The notes under the pieces: generated by a model | Databases searched by the model: none | What the model was told of the DNA's origin: nothing | The model's input: only the letters and a program-made list of their open reading frames with translations | Shown: one piece after another, positions 46,324-57,397 of the stretch | Position numbering within the stretch: the first letter of the stretch is position 1 | How the letters are laid out: every line of letters starts with the position of its first letter | Made by a program: the position numbers and the translations under genes | Assembly: GCA_023897205.1 (NCBI GenBank) | Contig: JAHWDD010000006.1 | Coordinates: 3,844,001-3,908,000 of the forward strand | Reading direction: 5' to 3' | DNA length: 64,000 bases | DNA from: Exophiala sp. HKRS030 | Lineage: Eukaryota > Ascomycota > Eurotiomycetes > Chaetothyriales > Herpotrichiellaceae

Positions 46324-47205
46324 TCACCGCACCGATGTCGCATTCGCATCCTTCTTACCACCAATGAGATCCAAAAACCCTTGCTTGCTCATCTCATTGA
46401 CTTTTTCCTGCCTGTTCTCCATCCCAATTGTACCCTTCTTCCTTTCTTCCTTCTCGGCCTGCTCCGCCTTCACCTGTGCTGCTCGTACTGCGTTGAACAG
46501 CTTGATGACACCTCTCTGTGCAATCTTCCGTAACCTCTTCTCTTCTTCGGCAATCTCGCCTGCCTGTCCAGAGTTCAATCCGAGCACATCTTTGATCCTC
46601 CCACGATCAAGTTCTTCCTTCTTCTCAGCACGCAGCTTTGCCTTGGCTTTTCGTTCCAAGCGCTCATTCGCGAGATCGTTACTGGTCTCGACGGCCTCTC
46701 GACTCCGAGACAGTACTGGGTCTTGTCGGGCAGATTGTGATAGCTTCGTCGAGAGAATTTTGGCAATGGAGGTGGAAAAGGCTGAGGGATCGTTTCGCTT
46801 GCTTGTATTTCGTCTTGATGAGCCGTTTGGTAATGAGACTCCTTCATCGTCTTCTGATTCTCCTCCTTCGTTGTCGATCTCATCTTCTGAAGCTGAAGCT
46901 GAGGACTGTTCGGCCTGTGTCCGATTGTCTAACTTATCTAATTTGCTTTTCTTTGAAGGTTTCACAGCGGCGGTCTGGGTTTTTTCCAATGACTTTCGAG
47001 TGGTCTTCGCTTGGACTGAAGGCTTTTGTTCTTGCTCGTCTTCCGAATCATTCAAGTCGACAGCGGCAAATCCTCCATCTGATTCATCGGAATCTTCTGA
47101 CGAACTGTGATATGCCTTTTGCTTGCGGAACCGTTTCTTCGGTCGCTCGGTTTTCCCACGCATGCCAGCTTCCAGCTTCCGTTTCTTCTGCGATAGAGGT
47201 GCCAT
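46324..47205 (-). CDS. Rrp15-like pre-60S ribosome biogenesis protein
   Basis: A single exon of 293 residues. The start was set at the ATG of MAPLSQKKRK; the frame open further upstream lacks an ATG. The N-terminal half is a low-complexity nucleolar region with Lys/Arg clusters and acidic Ser-rich runs (SSSEDSDESDGG, SASEDEIDNEGG). The C-terminal half is the Rrp15p domain: DPSAFSTSIAKILSTKLSQ, then DPVLSRS, a long charged helix, and GVIKLFNAVRAAQ and MSKQGFLDLIGG near the end. In yeast Rrp15 is needed for 27S pre-rRNA processing and early 60S maturation. The gene is divergent from SRP54 with a 383-bp spacer. Confidence 0.9.
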   Translation of the reverse strand: MAPLSQKKRKLEAGMRGKTERPKKRFRKQKAYHSSSEDSDESDGGFAAVDLNDSEDEQEQKPSVQAKTTRKSLEKTQTAAVKPSKKSKLDKLDNRTQAEQSSASASEDEIDNEGGESEDDEGVSLPNGSSRRNTSKRNDPSAFSTSIAKILSTKLSQSARQDPVLSRSREAVETSNDLANERLERKAKAKLRAEKKEELDRGRIKDVLGLNSGQAGEIAEEEKRLRKIAQRGVIKLFNAVRAAQVKAEQAEKEERKKGTIGMENRQEKVNEMSKQGFLDLIGGKKDANATSVR

Positions 47206-47588
47206 ATTCGGATGTGGGATCAAAATCTAGGGTTTAGAGTGTCCGTGTACGGTGTGTTTTCTATAATGTGACTTTTGCGATCCAAGTACAAGTTCATCTG
47301 CGCCATCGAAAAATTATTGAAACATCTGGAGTAGTCCGGCATATCTTCGGTTGCACCTGGAAAGGGTCAAATTCTTGTAAAGACAACCCCACTACCACGA
47401 CATGTCGTTTCTTTCCCCACAGAGGGCTTCAGTGTTTCCACCACGTTGCGTCTTCCATATAGCGCTTGATGGTTCGATCGCAAGGCTACTTAACCACATC
47501 CAACTATCCTACCTTCCTACAGTCCTTCCGTTGAGCCCGAATCACAAACCTCGGAGGCCTCTTGCTGCATCTAAGTCACCCCAGCAAG
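47206..47588. promoter_or_regulatory. Divergent promoter between the Rrp15-like gene and SRP54
   Basis: A 383-bp spacer between two divergent housekeeping genes, so both promoters lie here. I see no distinctive element. Confidence 0.6.
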
Positions 47589-49273
47589 ATGGTTCTCTCC
47601 GACCTAGGCCGGCGCATCAACGCCGCAGTTCACAACCTTAATCGAGAAGCCAATCTCGACGAGAAGGCTTTCGAGGCCATGGTGAAGGAAATATGTTCAG
47701 CCCTTCTATCTGCAGATGTCAATGTCCGACTCGTAAAGAATCTGCGAAGATCAATACAGACTACTGTCAATTTCAAAGACCTCCCTCCGAATACAAGTTC
47801 CAATGCCAAAAAACGATTAATTCAGCAAGCGGTCTTTGATCATCTGGTACAGTTGGTTGACCCTCATGCCGAACCATATAAACCGAAGAAAGGCAAGTCC
47901 AACGTCATCATGTTTGTTGGATTGCAAGGTGCAGGAAAGACGACCACATGTACAAAACTAGCCAGATACTACGCACAACGAGGGTTCAAAGCCTGCTTGG
48001 TCTGCGCCGATACGTTTCGGGCTGGTGCCTACGATCAATTGAAACAAAATGCCACCAAGGCGAAAATTCCATACTTTGGGTCATTGACACAGACCGATCC
48101 GGCTGTAGTGGCTGCGGAAGGCGTGGCCAGATTTAAAAAGGAGAAATTTGAGATTATTATCGTTGATACCTCGGGACGTCACCAGCAGGAAGCTGACCTA
48201 TTTGAGGAAATGGTTCAAGTCCAAAATGCAATCAAACCAGATCAGACCATCATGGTTCTAGACGGTACAATTGGCCAAGCCGCTGAAGCTCAGTCTTCTG
48301 CTTTCAAGGCAACAGCGGACTTTGGTGCTATCATCATCACTAAAACAGACGGTGGTGCTGCGGGAGGTGGTGCTATTTCAGCCGTTGCAGCTACACATAC
48401 TCCGATTATCTTTCTCGGAACTGGTGAACACATGATGGATTTTGAAAGGTTTGCCCCAAAACCTTTCATTTCGAAATTGCTGGGTTATGGCGATATGACC
48501 GGGTTGATTGATCATATCCAATCTGTTACGAGAGATTCGGCAGGAATGAAGGAAACGCAAAAGCATTTGGCGGAAGGAATATTTACGATACGTGATATGA
48601 AGGAACAGATCTCCAACATCATGAAAATGGGTCCGTTATCGAAGGTTGCGGGTATGATACCTGGTCTGGGAGGTATGATGGCTGGTAAGATATACTGATA
48701 TTCCATTACTCGGCCTTGACTCACATTTATCAGGCATGAGCGACGAGGACGGCACTGAAAAACTGAAAAGAATGATTTACATTTTCGACAGTATGACGAC
48801 GAAAGAACTTGACTCAGATGGCAAGATATTGATTTCAGAACCATCAAGAATGGTCAGAATTGCTTGCGGCAGTGGTACATCCGTTAGGGAGGTGGAAGAG
48901 CTATTGACACAACACAAAGTCATGAGTGGTCTTGCAAAGAATATGAGTGGACAGAAGAAGAATATGCAGAAAGCTAATGCCATGCTCCAAGGTAAGTCTG
49001 GTGGTCTCGACGGTTCGACTGCACAATGAGCTCACGTTTCTTCTAGGTGGAAACAAACAACAACAACTTGCCGCATTACAGAAACGTATGCAATCTATGG
49101 GTGGCCGGGGTGGGCCAGGAGGTAATCAAATGGCACAAATGCAACAACTAATGAGTCAGATGGGTATGGGTGGTCAGGGGGGTGGGATGCCGGATATGTC
49201 GAGTCTCATGTCGCAGTACAGCAATATGTTTGGAGGAGGCGGTGGAGGTGCGGGTAGAGGCAGGGGACGATGA
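47589..49273 (+). CDS. SRP54: Signal recognition particle 54-kDa subunit (SRP54)
   Basis: Three exons (47589-48684, 48734-48991, 49047-49273) give 526 residues. N domain: [21 protein letters not shown] domain GTPase motifs: [10 protein letters not shown] (P-loop), [26 protein letters not shown] and [11 protein letters not shown]. The M domain begins after DRIQ-like text near the first intron and contains [17 protein letters not shown], then a Met/Gly-rich C-terminus ([17 protein letters not shown]) ending GRGRGR. It binds signal sequences and SRP RNA and docks with the SRP receptor at the ER. Both introns fall in the M domain. Length and motif order are exactly those expected for the eukaryotic protein. 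The upstream leader begins in the divergent Rrp15 spacer. Confidence 0.97.
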
Positions 49274-50066
49274 AGCACAGATCATATTGCAAGCAGAAAG
49301 CACCAACGCAGGAACAAAATATTGGTAATGTTCGGTGATCGACGCATCGGCACGGAAGAGATCGTCGATATTCGTCACCAACAGCCTAAATTCCGTCCAC
49401 GGTCTTCCCAGGTCATTTTCTCTGAGATTCTGCGAACGCGTCTTATGCGGCAGAGTGTGAACTTCAGCAAAAGCGACATGTGGCTGCGACGATGTCAACT
49501 CAAGTCAGAAGCCCCCGCTTCTTGGTTCGGATGGTCAGCTGTGGCAGCTATTGGGAAGCAGGGGCCGTGGTCATTGCGGTTACATCCTCAGCCGTTTGCG
49601 AAATTCGAGGTGACCAGTATACCAACTTGTGGTAGAGGTTTGAAATCCGTCGATTGGGGTTCGGCATGTTGGTCAAGCTGAAGGCTCTCTGATACTCCTA
49701 GAACGGCGTGCGGCCAATCAACCTTGTGCATTTACGTGGCTGCTATCCAGATACGTCTGGATCTCAATCGACGTTGAAGAGCTTAAGGGTCTATGCATTG
49801 TTCAATATAAAAGCAGTGGGCACCATATGATGAACAAAGTACGGAGTATATAAAGATATCGCCTCCTTGAATATGCACCTGTCACGTGAGCTCTTACGGC
49901 CAATCGGAGCCGTTCAACCCTCCGCCTGGAAACGATGCCGGTTTTCTCCAACTTTCAGCCTGCGCCGTAACTTTTTCTCGCCGCATCCTTGTGCTATTCA
50001 TCCCGTTTCTCATCTTTCTTCGTTCACATAGAATACTCTTTTACTCTCAATTGCCCAGCGTTGAAT
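49274..50066. other. Intergenic
   Basis: Spacer between SRP54 and Tim22. A TACGGAGTA nonamer lies at 49840-49848, followed by TATATAAAG, a TATA-like element about 220 bp upstream of the Tim22 ATG. No gene is seen. Confidence 0.5.
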
Positions 50067-50713
50067 ATGTCTTTTCCAGGAGTATATGGATCAGCAGGTG
50101 GTGCCGGTGCCAACGCCGGCATGAGCGAGCAAGAGCAGCAATACGTGAAAATGGTATGGTCTCCTACGCCTACAGCGGATGTCATCACTTCTGTGTCTTG
50201 TACTGATTGAGCCCATAGATGCAAAAGGGAATGGAATCCTGTATCGTAAAATCCCTCATGGCTGGAGGTAAGTAATCGATGAATTGCGAATGTCCATACT
50301 CTCACCACCTCGATACTGACAACAACTCAGGCATGGGTTTCGCTCTCGGCGGCGCCTTTGGCTTGTTCATGAGCTCCATGGCCTACGACACACCTCTTTC
50401 CCCTCAAGGTCAACAGATCACCTCCCTTCCAGTTCGCCAACAACTTCGTCAAGGCCTCAAAGACATGGGCTCGAAATCCTTGTCATCGGCCAAAAATTTC
50501 GGCAAAATCGGATTGTTGTACTCGGGCGTCGAGTGTACCATCGAAGGCTTCCGCGCCAAAACAGACCTGACCAACTCTGTTAGCGCTGGATGCATCACCG
50601 GCGGAATATTGGCGTATCCAGCAGGACCTCAAGCTGCGTTGCTAGGGTGTGCTGGATTTGCGGCTTTTTCTGCGGCAATTGATGCATATATGCGTATGCC
50701 TGAGAGTGATTGA
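50067..50713 (+). CDS. TIM22: Mitochondrial inner membrane translocase subunit Tim22
   Basis: Three exons (50067-50153, 50219-50267, 50331-50713) give 172 residues. After a short Gly/Ala-rich N-terminus come [36 protein letters not shown], spanning TM1 across the second intron and including the conserved Cys, and then the Tim17/22/23 signature ([42 protein letters not shown]). The pair of conserved cysteines in VECTIEG and SAGCITGG is present. It is the channel subunit of the TIM22 carrier translocase that inserts metabolite carriers. Length matches fungal Tim22. The tiny 49-bp second exon is noteworthy but in frame. Confidence 0.95.
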
Positions 50714-52471
50714 AGAATTGGATGAGACACCATCTGTCATTTTTCTCAATATCAGGCATGTCCTCTGGATCCCACTTGCTGAGATCCTTCGATCTTCGAA
50801 ACGGGGGAGATTTTGCTTCCTCCCATGCTTCGGAGAAGTTGGCAGATCAGCGAGCATTACACTGCATCACTTGGTCTAAACAACCGCATCTCCGGCCGTG
50901 CCATGTACAATATTTACACATCTACAACTCTCTCCTTCACGACAAGGACGTCCGATTATGCTACAATGGAACACTCCAGGGGCCTTGACTAAAGACGATG
51001 CTACAGCATCATGGGTTTTGTTAACTACGTCTGATCAACAGGCTCGGTCCGTCGCAATTGCCGACGACTCTGGAGTTATCGGATCCCACTATATCTCATT
51101 ACAACTGGGCTTTGCCGATTTAGCTTGGAAAACACCAGAGCAGAGCCAAGGCTCGTGACGGAATGAGCGGCCAAACATCGCACGTTAGAGTCAGGCCTGG
51201 AAGTACAATCCACGACGGCAGCAGGACCCTTTCGCCGACCACAGTAGCTGCAACTGCTGCCATACCAAGAGGCCAGTACTTCAGCGTCAGTGCCTCTTGA
51301 CGACTGTTACGCCGTAGAAAAGTGCATAACAAATAGACGAACTCGTCACGAAACAGAACAGTTTCGTTGCTGGAGTATTTCCACAATGGATGACACCTGG
51401 GGTTTAGCACATGAATTCTTCAGCCAGACCAGAGCAATATTCTCTAAACAACATGTCTTGGGATACATGCTACTTCCGCTGGTTTGGCAGAGGGTTGAGA
51501 TTGGCTCATTTGCGCATTCTCTTCTGTCGGCTACACACTCTCAATCTCAATACCTTTATCTCGTAGCTTTCCTGGAAAGCTTGAACGAATGGTGTCACCT
51601 TAATCTGACACGGATGCATCAGATGAGGTTCTAATGATGACATCCCAGGCCAGGAATGACCCCTCAAGGCGCCTAATGTGTACAATAGAATTTCAGCGTG
51701 TCCTGGAAACGAAATGGTAGAGGATTTCGAAAGCTCGTTGGTTAGCGTTTTTTGTAGAGAAGCATAGCGTAGAGAAATATAAATGCTTTTCACTCCATCT
51801 CCTGCAGTCCTCAACACTACACCAGGTCAGAGAGCGACTCAACACACTTGCGCACAAAAGTAACCCTTCTATTTAAACACGGCTATCCATATCGAGATTA
51901 GTTGTTAGTACCACTATATCCCATCAGGACTCTCTTAATCCAGATAAACTCTCGACATAGGCAGCAGCAGGTCTAAAAGTCCTTACAACAATGCTACACA
52001 CTGAAAGTTTCTCAGATCGACACGTTTGAAATCCGAATACGAGCACACGAGTTGGTCCAAGTACAAAAACCTTTCACTCTGTTCCCCTGTAAAGTGACGT
52101 CCTCAGCGTGCCCCCCTCTTCCTTCCGCGTTGCTTTGACTGCATAACGCAGATTTACGGGGGTAGACTATTCACATATCCCTTTCTCCTTGCTGAGACGG
52201 TGTAAATCATCGCCAGTGTCCAGGCTTTATTCTCCATTTGAAGTTCACCCTTCAGACGGGCACACGCCGGATGGGATTCTGAAAGCTCTCTGGCTTTCTA
52301 CGTATACTACGTTCCCCCTATTTCTGTATGATCGTGTCACATACTACAAAAGAGTAAGGCCATTATTGAACTTAGCCGCGTCGGCGTTTCTACGAGATCA
52401 GACAGAGAGACAGGAAGGCAGACAGGATTGGATCTAGTTGCAGCTAGCAGCACGAGCCTTTCCTCACCCCA
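50714..52471. other. Intergenic, about 1.8 kb
   Basis: Only short overlapping frames (for example 51290-51634 plus, 51506-51817 minus) without family resemblance. It contains the Tim22 3' region and the promoter of the alpha/beta-hydrolase gene. Confidence 0.5.
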
Positions 52472-53701
52472 ATGCCGCCTATAACACGTCGCTCGACACG
52501 CGCAGCTTCAAGGGCTGGAGCTGCGCAAGAGCCGGAAGGAGACCTGGCTCAGGATCTCCCATCCAGGGAGCGCAATGCTACCTCAGATGGATCAAGGGGG
52601 AAGAAACGCCCGGCATCTGAGATCGATGATGGAACTACAGCTACACTTCCAGATCGGAGTCAGAGCAAGAAAATCTCCTCTGCGCGAGAATCTCACGTGC
52701 GTCAGAGCGTCAAGGATCAGAAAGTCGCGTCCAAGAAGAAAGGACGCATTTCGTCGACGTCGCAAGCTAAAGCGCCAGAAGCCCTTCCAGTGTCCTTGAA
52801 GTCGGCCAAAGACGATGATCCAGTGCCTCACACATCCTCCGTCGACAAGACCTCCTCTCTGGTCTTCACCGATTTTACGATCGCGCCTCCTGCGTCATCG
52901 TCAAAGAGCTCAAACACCACCGCGAGCGCTGTACACTGCCAACGTTCACATCCACTATCACTACCACGAGTGCCAAGTCTGATTTTCACTCATGGTGCGG
53001 GCGGCGACCTGACCGCGCCGGCCATGGTTGATTTCTCGACAGGTTTTGCGACACCCGAGACCAGCATCGTCATGTTCCAAGGATCGATGAATCTCAAGAG
53101 TCGCACGGCCGGATTTTCAACGGTGCTACAATATGAGGTTAGTCTTGTCGAGCAGCAAGAACAGAAATCTGAACCTAGGAAAAGGCCAAGTGATGAGGAA
53201 AGAGCGGTCGTCGCATTCGGCGGACGCAGTATGGGCGCACGGGCAGCGGTGATGGCGGCGACGGATCTCCTTTCCCAATCAAAACCATCAGCATTGCCGC
53301 TGCCCAAAGTCACGAGTCTTGTGCTATCGTCTTACCCGCTCATCAGCCCCACTGGGGACGTCCGCGACCAGATTCTATTGTCGCTGCCGGAGTCGGTAGA
53401 TGTGTTGTTCATCTCGGGCGATGGCGACAACATGTGTCCTGTGCCGCGGTTGCAGCAGGTCAGGAAGAAGATGAAGGCGCCGTCTTGGCTTGTCCTGGTT
53501 AAGGGAGCGGATCATGGCATGAAGATTAAGGGTGGCAAGGATCTGAAGAAGGGGACGGAGTTGATTGGAAAGGCGTGTGGGAGGATTGCGAGGGAGTGGG
53601 TTCTGGGCAAGGGCAGGGAGGAGAAAGGTCCTGGTAGCAGGGAGATGAGTGTGCGTTGGGATGGGATCGAGGGTGGGAAGGTGCTGGTGGAGGGGTGGTA
53701 G
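52472..53701 (+). CDS. KANL3/Tex30-type alpha/beta hydrolase-like protein
   Basis: An intronless frame of 409 residues. The first 120 residues are basic and disordered, with nuclear-signal-like clusters (GKKRPASE, KVASKKKGR). The hydrolase-like core follows: IFTHGAGGDLTAPAMVDFSTGF (oxyanion loop region), the nucleophile elbow GGRSMGARAA (G-x-S-x-G), LVLSSYPLISPTG, LFISGDGDNMCP carrying a possible acid, and KGADHGMKIKGG with the likely catalytic His. This arrangement is that of the KANL3/Tex30 domain (Abhydrolase family). The basic tail-less N-terminus suggests nuclear localisation, as in the animal KANSL3 histone acetyltransferase subunit, but fungal members have no known role. All three triad positions look intact. 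Confidence 0.8.
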   Translation: MPPITRRSTRAASRAGAAQEPEGDLAQDLPSRERNATSDGSRGKKRPASEIDDGTTATLPDRSQSKKISSARESHVRQSVKDQKVASKKKGRISSTSQAKAPEALPVSLKSAKDDDPVPHTSSVDKTSSLVFTDFTIAPPASSSKSSNTTASAVHCQRSHPLSLPRVPSLIFTHGAGGDLTAPAMVDFSTGFATPETSIVMFQGSMNLKSRTAGFSTVLQYEVSLVEQQEQKSEPRKRPSDEERAVVAFGGRSMGARAAVMAATDLLSQSKPSALPLPKVTSLVLSSYPLISPTGDVRDQILLSLPESVDVLFISGDGDNMCPVPRLQQVRKKMKAPSWLVLVKGADHGMKIKGGKDLKKGTELIGKACGRIAREWVLGKGREEKGPGSREMSVRWDGIEGGKVLVEGW

Positions 53702-54184
53702 TATTTGAGATGGCCTTGGAAGATGGTAGGGGACAGCAGTAACTTGACATGGTGTTACAAGAGGGGATGGAAAAGGAGAAAAAAAGGGGGTTGACCAGAC
53801 TGGTCAAGAGGCTGGCCCTATAATGATGATATGTGGGAATTCTTTGAGCTGGATTGTTCATTGATCGCTAAGTGCTCGCACGCAGTGTAAATCATGTTGT
53901 ACTAATCGTCCCATTCGTCAACCCATTGGTAATAAGAAGTCATGAAATTTGAGCTCTGAATCGCTCACCGTGAATCGCATTTCTCATTAGCCATTCTCGC
54001 ACGGCTCTCTCCATTCCTCTGGTGCTTTGGATCACTCTCAGGCACAATTGTGTAACTACCTTCTTCTCAACGAAACCCAAGTGCCTGCCCTAGTAAGCTC
54101 TCGAAGCGCTCTTCCTTGATCACGGCGCCAAACCTGCAGCCCGATCGTCAGCCAATCCCGCTTATAGAATGCAGCAATAGAGAC
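53702..54184. other. Intergenic between convergent genes
   Basis: The 3' ends of the hydrolase and bZIP genes meet here. Nothing else is seen. Confidence 0.6.
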
Positions 54185-55444
54185 TCACCCGTAGCAAAAG
54201 ACCTCTGGAACCAATTGATCCTTCAACGCCTTCAACCCTTCACGGGACAATAAGAGGAAATTGGGGTGTTCACGTATCCGACGCCAGACTTCGACCGGAG
54301 TGATTTCTCCATCAAGACTGAGACGGTAGGAACACTCCAGCAAGCGTTCGAGTTCGATCGCAGGTACGTTCCACGTGGCGCCATCAGGCAGTCCTGAACC
54401 GAGTTGAGTGGTTTGCGTCAGTGGCGGGGAGTAGTTCATGATCGGGCTCATCAACATCATGTGATGGCCGCTACATTCCTCATGGACAGAGTGTAGCGCG
54501 TTGTGTTCGAGACACAGATACTCTAGCGCCAGAACGAAGTCGACGCCAGTTTGTGTCGTGCCTAGACCTTGAGGGTGGAAGATGGGCATTGTCGTAACGT
54601 TGGAGGATTCAGCGCCACCAGCGCCAGCGGCGGCGAAACTGGGAGCGTCGCTGATCGTGAGACCGGAGAAGAGGTCGCTGGACGTCGTCGTTGCTAAGCT
54701 CGGAGCAACAGGAGCACCAACAGCAAGGGCAGCAGGAGCAGCAAGTGCGTCAGAAAAAGTCGACAGGTTGGCTAGTTCTTGCAAGGTGTATTCGGCTGGT
54801 AGTTCAGCTCGGATGCTCTGAGTCTGATCGGGAAGCGCAAAGAGTTCCACTCTTGCCTGTGCGCCTGGGCCAGGGGATGCATCTGATGTTAGGTCATGTG
54901 GTATGGGGATGTTGTGCTTCCTGAGCAAATCCTTCAGTTGACGAATCGTTTCTTGGAATGCCGCCACATCGGCATAATGTGTCGCGTCTCTCGCCCGTAA
55001 ACGGGTGACTTCTGCTTCGAGCGTTTTGAGATACGAGGCCTTCCTATCTCGATGCGCTCTGGAAGATGTTAGATGTGCGAATCATCAGAAAATACTTGCG
55101 TCTCGATATCGTTCGACACGAGACTTTGTGTAGCTGACTTTTGGGCTCTCCTCACTTGCTCGCGCCTTCGAGCATGTTTCTCTGGATCCCGTTCGACAGG
55201 ATCGTCGTCATTATCGATGTCTTGATCAAGCCATATCAGCGGGATGTCTTAGAAGGTGGAACATCAGTGGCGTAAGCCGGTTGTTGCTCCGGTAAGATGG
55301 TGCAACCCACGGAACAACGGAAGATGCGTCCAAGCACAAAGGGTTTGAGGGTTTGCCACGAGTTGTGACGAGTGTGTCCGTATGGAATTACATACCAGGG
55401 CTTTGATCATGTAAAGGGGGAGTTGATTCCGCACTAGGATCCAT
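54185..55444 (-). CDS. bZIP transcription factor
   Basis: Three exons (55396-55444, 55139-55247, 54185-55058) give 343 residues. A short first exon encodes MDPSAESTPPLHDQSP. The bZIP basic region falls at residues 41-60 and crosses the second intron: HARRREQVRRAQKAHRDRKA, then the zipper SYLKTLEAEVTRLRARDATH with further heptad leucines in IRQLKDLLRKHNIPIP. The intron 2 donor is the unusual GTCAGC, but the join rebuilds a normal basic region. The C-terminal part has an Ala-rich middle and a helical module (FVLALEYLCLEHNALHSVHE, WRRIREHPNFLLLSREG) seen in Pezizomycotina bZIP proteins with a DUF3425-like tail. Target genes are unknown. Confidence 0.82.
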
Positions 55445-56341
55445 GGCAAACCTCGGCGTCGTATTCTATCTGGTGGAGCCAAGAACAAATTGCTTCGCCA
55501 GTATCTGCCGTTTAGTTGATGTGGCCAAGAAAGAAGTACGATTCAAGATTCGCACGTTTAGGCTTCAATTTGTGATCCGACAAAAGTAGATCACTGTGCC
55601 GTTGTGCGAAGTCTCGACGTGTCTCTGGGGAGGCAATATCAAAATGAAAGCTGCTGTATAGGGTTGGGAGGGTGAGATCCTAATCTGATTACGGAATCAC
55701 ATCGAGCCATCGTGTTTGGTCGCCGAATCAGGCACAGAGTTTCAGACTAGGATTACAAGGGGCGATCTTAGGTCCTTTATTGGCATTCGAGTGCGAAAAA
55801 GTATCACGAAGCTGTATTTCCAAGGTTGACATTGAGACTTTCAAGTTGGCTTGCATGACAAGGACGACGAGCCATGTTAAGATTGGCAGGGGGCAAGAGA
55901 AGCGGTAGTTAGTTTCAAAGCGATTGTGTCGGGACGGTCGTACTCAGATGTTTATGGTTTTTGAAATGGATGCTCAACGTTAATAAATCGCAGCAAGAAC
56001 AAGGAAAGTATTTGGGTAAAGATATGATAATCTATTCTGTATAGTGTATTTCTTTAAGCTCTGACTCATGAGTGATCCCCACAGCGCGCAAACAGTTGAT
56101 TCTGTTCCACTGTGCCGTTGACGTGTTGATAAAAGTCAACAGCGGAGACATATGTGGGGGCCAAGTACTCTCGACTCCGACCACTGACGATCAGTAGGAG
56201 TACTTATTATCTCTTGTTGTTGAGTCTTACGACAGAATCATGGCAACTCAGCCAGAGATATTGATAACAGCTGCTCGTGTTCACTTGTTGCGATCGAGGA
56301 GCTGTGGGATGTATTTGCCTTTCGTCATTTCTCGTTCCACA
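55445..56341. other. Intergenic
   Basis: About 0.9 kb upstream of the bZIP gene, so its promoter lies here, together with the 3' end of the next minus-strand gene. No gene is seen. Confidence 0.5.
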
Positions 56342-57142
56342 TCAAGGGAGTCGAGAGAAGAAGCGATAGAGACCGCGGATGCCATAGATGGAAAGACCGA
56401 GCAGAAGACCAAAGACGACAAACCATGAAAGTAGCAGGAGGTACCGTCCGCGGGGCCAGAGGTACTGCACAGGTTCGTCGGTGATGGTAGCAATGCTGTT
56501 GCGGTTCGGACGTGGTTGTGACACGACACTGAGCTCATATGCACCCATGTTGAATTCGAAGATAGGAACTCTAATCGTCAAAGGGACATAGTGATAGTGC
56601 TCCCCTCTATGATTGTCGAAGTATTCAGCTCCTCCAAATCTAACCTGTTGGCCCCGACGACGGATTTGCAAGGGGACTGGCCGGCTATCGATGAGTTCAG
56701 AAATGTCAGAAGCACCATCGGCGGTAAGAGCACCTCGTCGAGGGCCCTGATATGGAGGTGGTTCGCGGTCGATTTCGATAACTTCATCGTCATCTTCAAC
56801 TCGAAGAACTGCTTGCCCCCTTCAACTGGGATTGGCGATCCGGTCTGAACAGCTCCTGAGTGCGCCATAGAGGAGGATTCTGAGATCTTCACTTGCACCC
56901 ACTTGCTATCAGCATTCTGCATGGGAAAGGTCTGCTCCGGCCATGTACCGTCAAAGGATTGCTGTTGGTTCTCAAAGCCTGCCATGCTATTGACAGAACC
57001 CTCACTTAGGTACCACACCGCGTTCTTCAGAAAGGTTCTAATGGCGTCTGGTAAGGATATGGGCCTGGAAGAGTTTCTTCTGTTCGCTGAAGGATACGAA
57101 TGGTTATCCCAAGTGGTTGTGTTGATTAGGATTTGGGCATCA
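56342..57142 (-). pseudogene. Membrane-anchored protein gene broken by a single-base frameshift; 5' end unresolved
   Basis: Two adjoining minus-strand frames each read as protein. Upstream (57142 to about 56820): NTTTWDNHSYPSANRR, ISLPDAIRTFLKNAVWYLSE, SFDGTWPEQTFPMQNADSKW. Downstream (to 56342): LRVEDDDEVIEIDREPPPYQ, LIDSRPVPLQIRRRGQ, HYHYVPLTIRVPIFEFNMGA, ending in one TM helix (YLLLLSWFVVFGLLLGLSIY) and a basic tail. They are offset by one base at a G5 run (C5 at 56816-56820 on the plus strand), and one more G would fuse them into about 266 codons. No intron explains the switch well. The upstream frame starts at an acceptor-like TTTCCAG and has no ATG until 56985, so another exon is probably missing. 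I do not recognise the family. It is either a mutated allele or a sequencing indel. Confidence 0.55.
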
Positions 57143-57397
57143 CTGGAAAGTGAACAAGCGTAAGCGTCTTAAATACCATCAGAAGTCGAATGCTTTGTGC
57201 TGTTATTCCCAATACGTCCTCAGTCAAAATTGTAAGGTCTTTTCTTTGACCCGACAAAGGTCACAGACAGCCGCACATAGAAAACTCGCTCAGACCAAGG
57301 GAATGTTCCGTATGTCTTTGTGCTCTGTGTTTGTTGTGAAGACTGTTTCAGTCTACCTTACACTCCTTTGTCTGATGTGAACCGCCCAAGTGCCGAT

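Noticed and set aside
46364..47110. A 248-codon plus-strand frame rich in Ser and Phe
   Set aside because: It mirrors the charged low-complexity Rrp15-like gene on the other strand.
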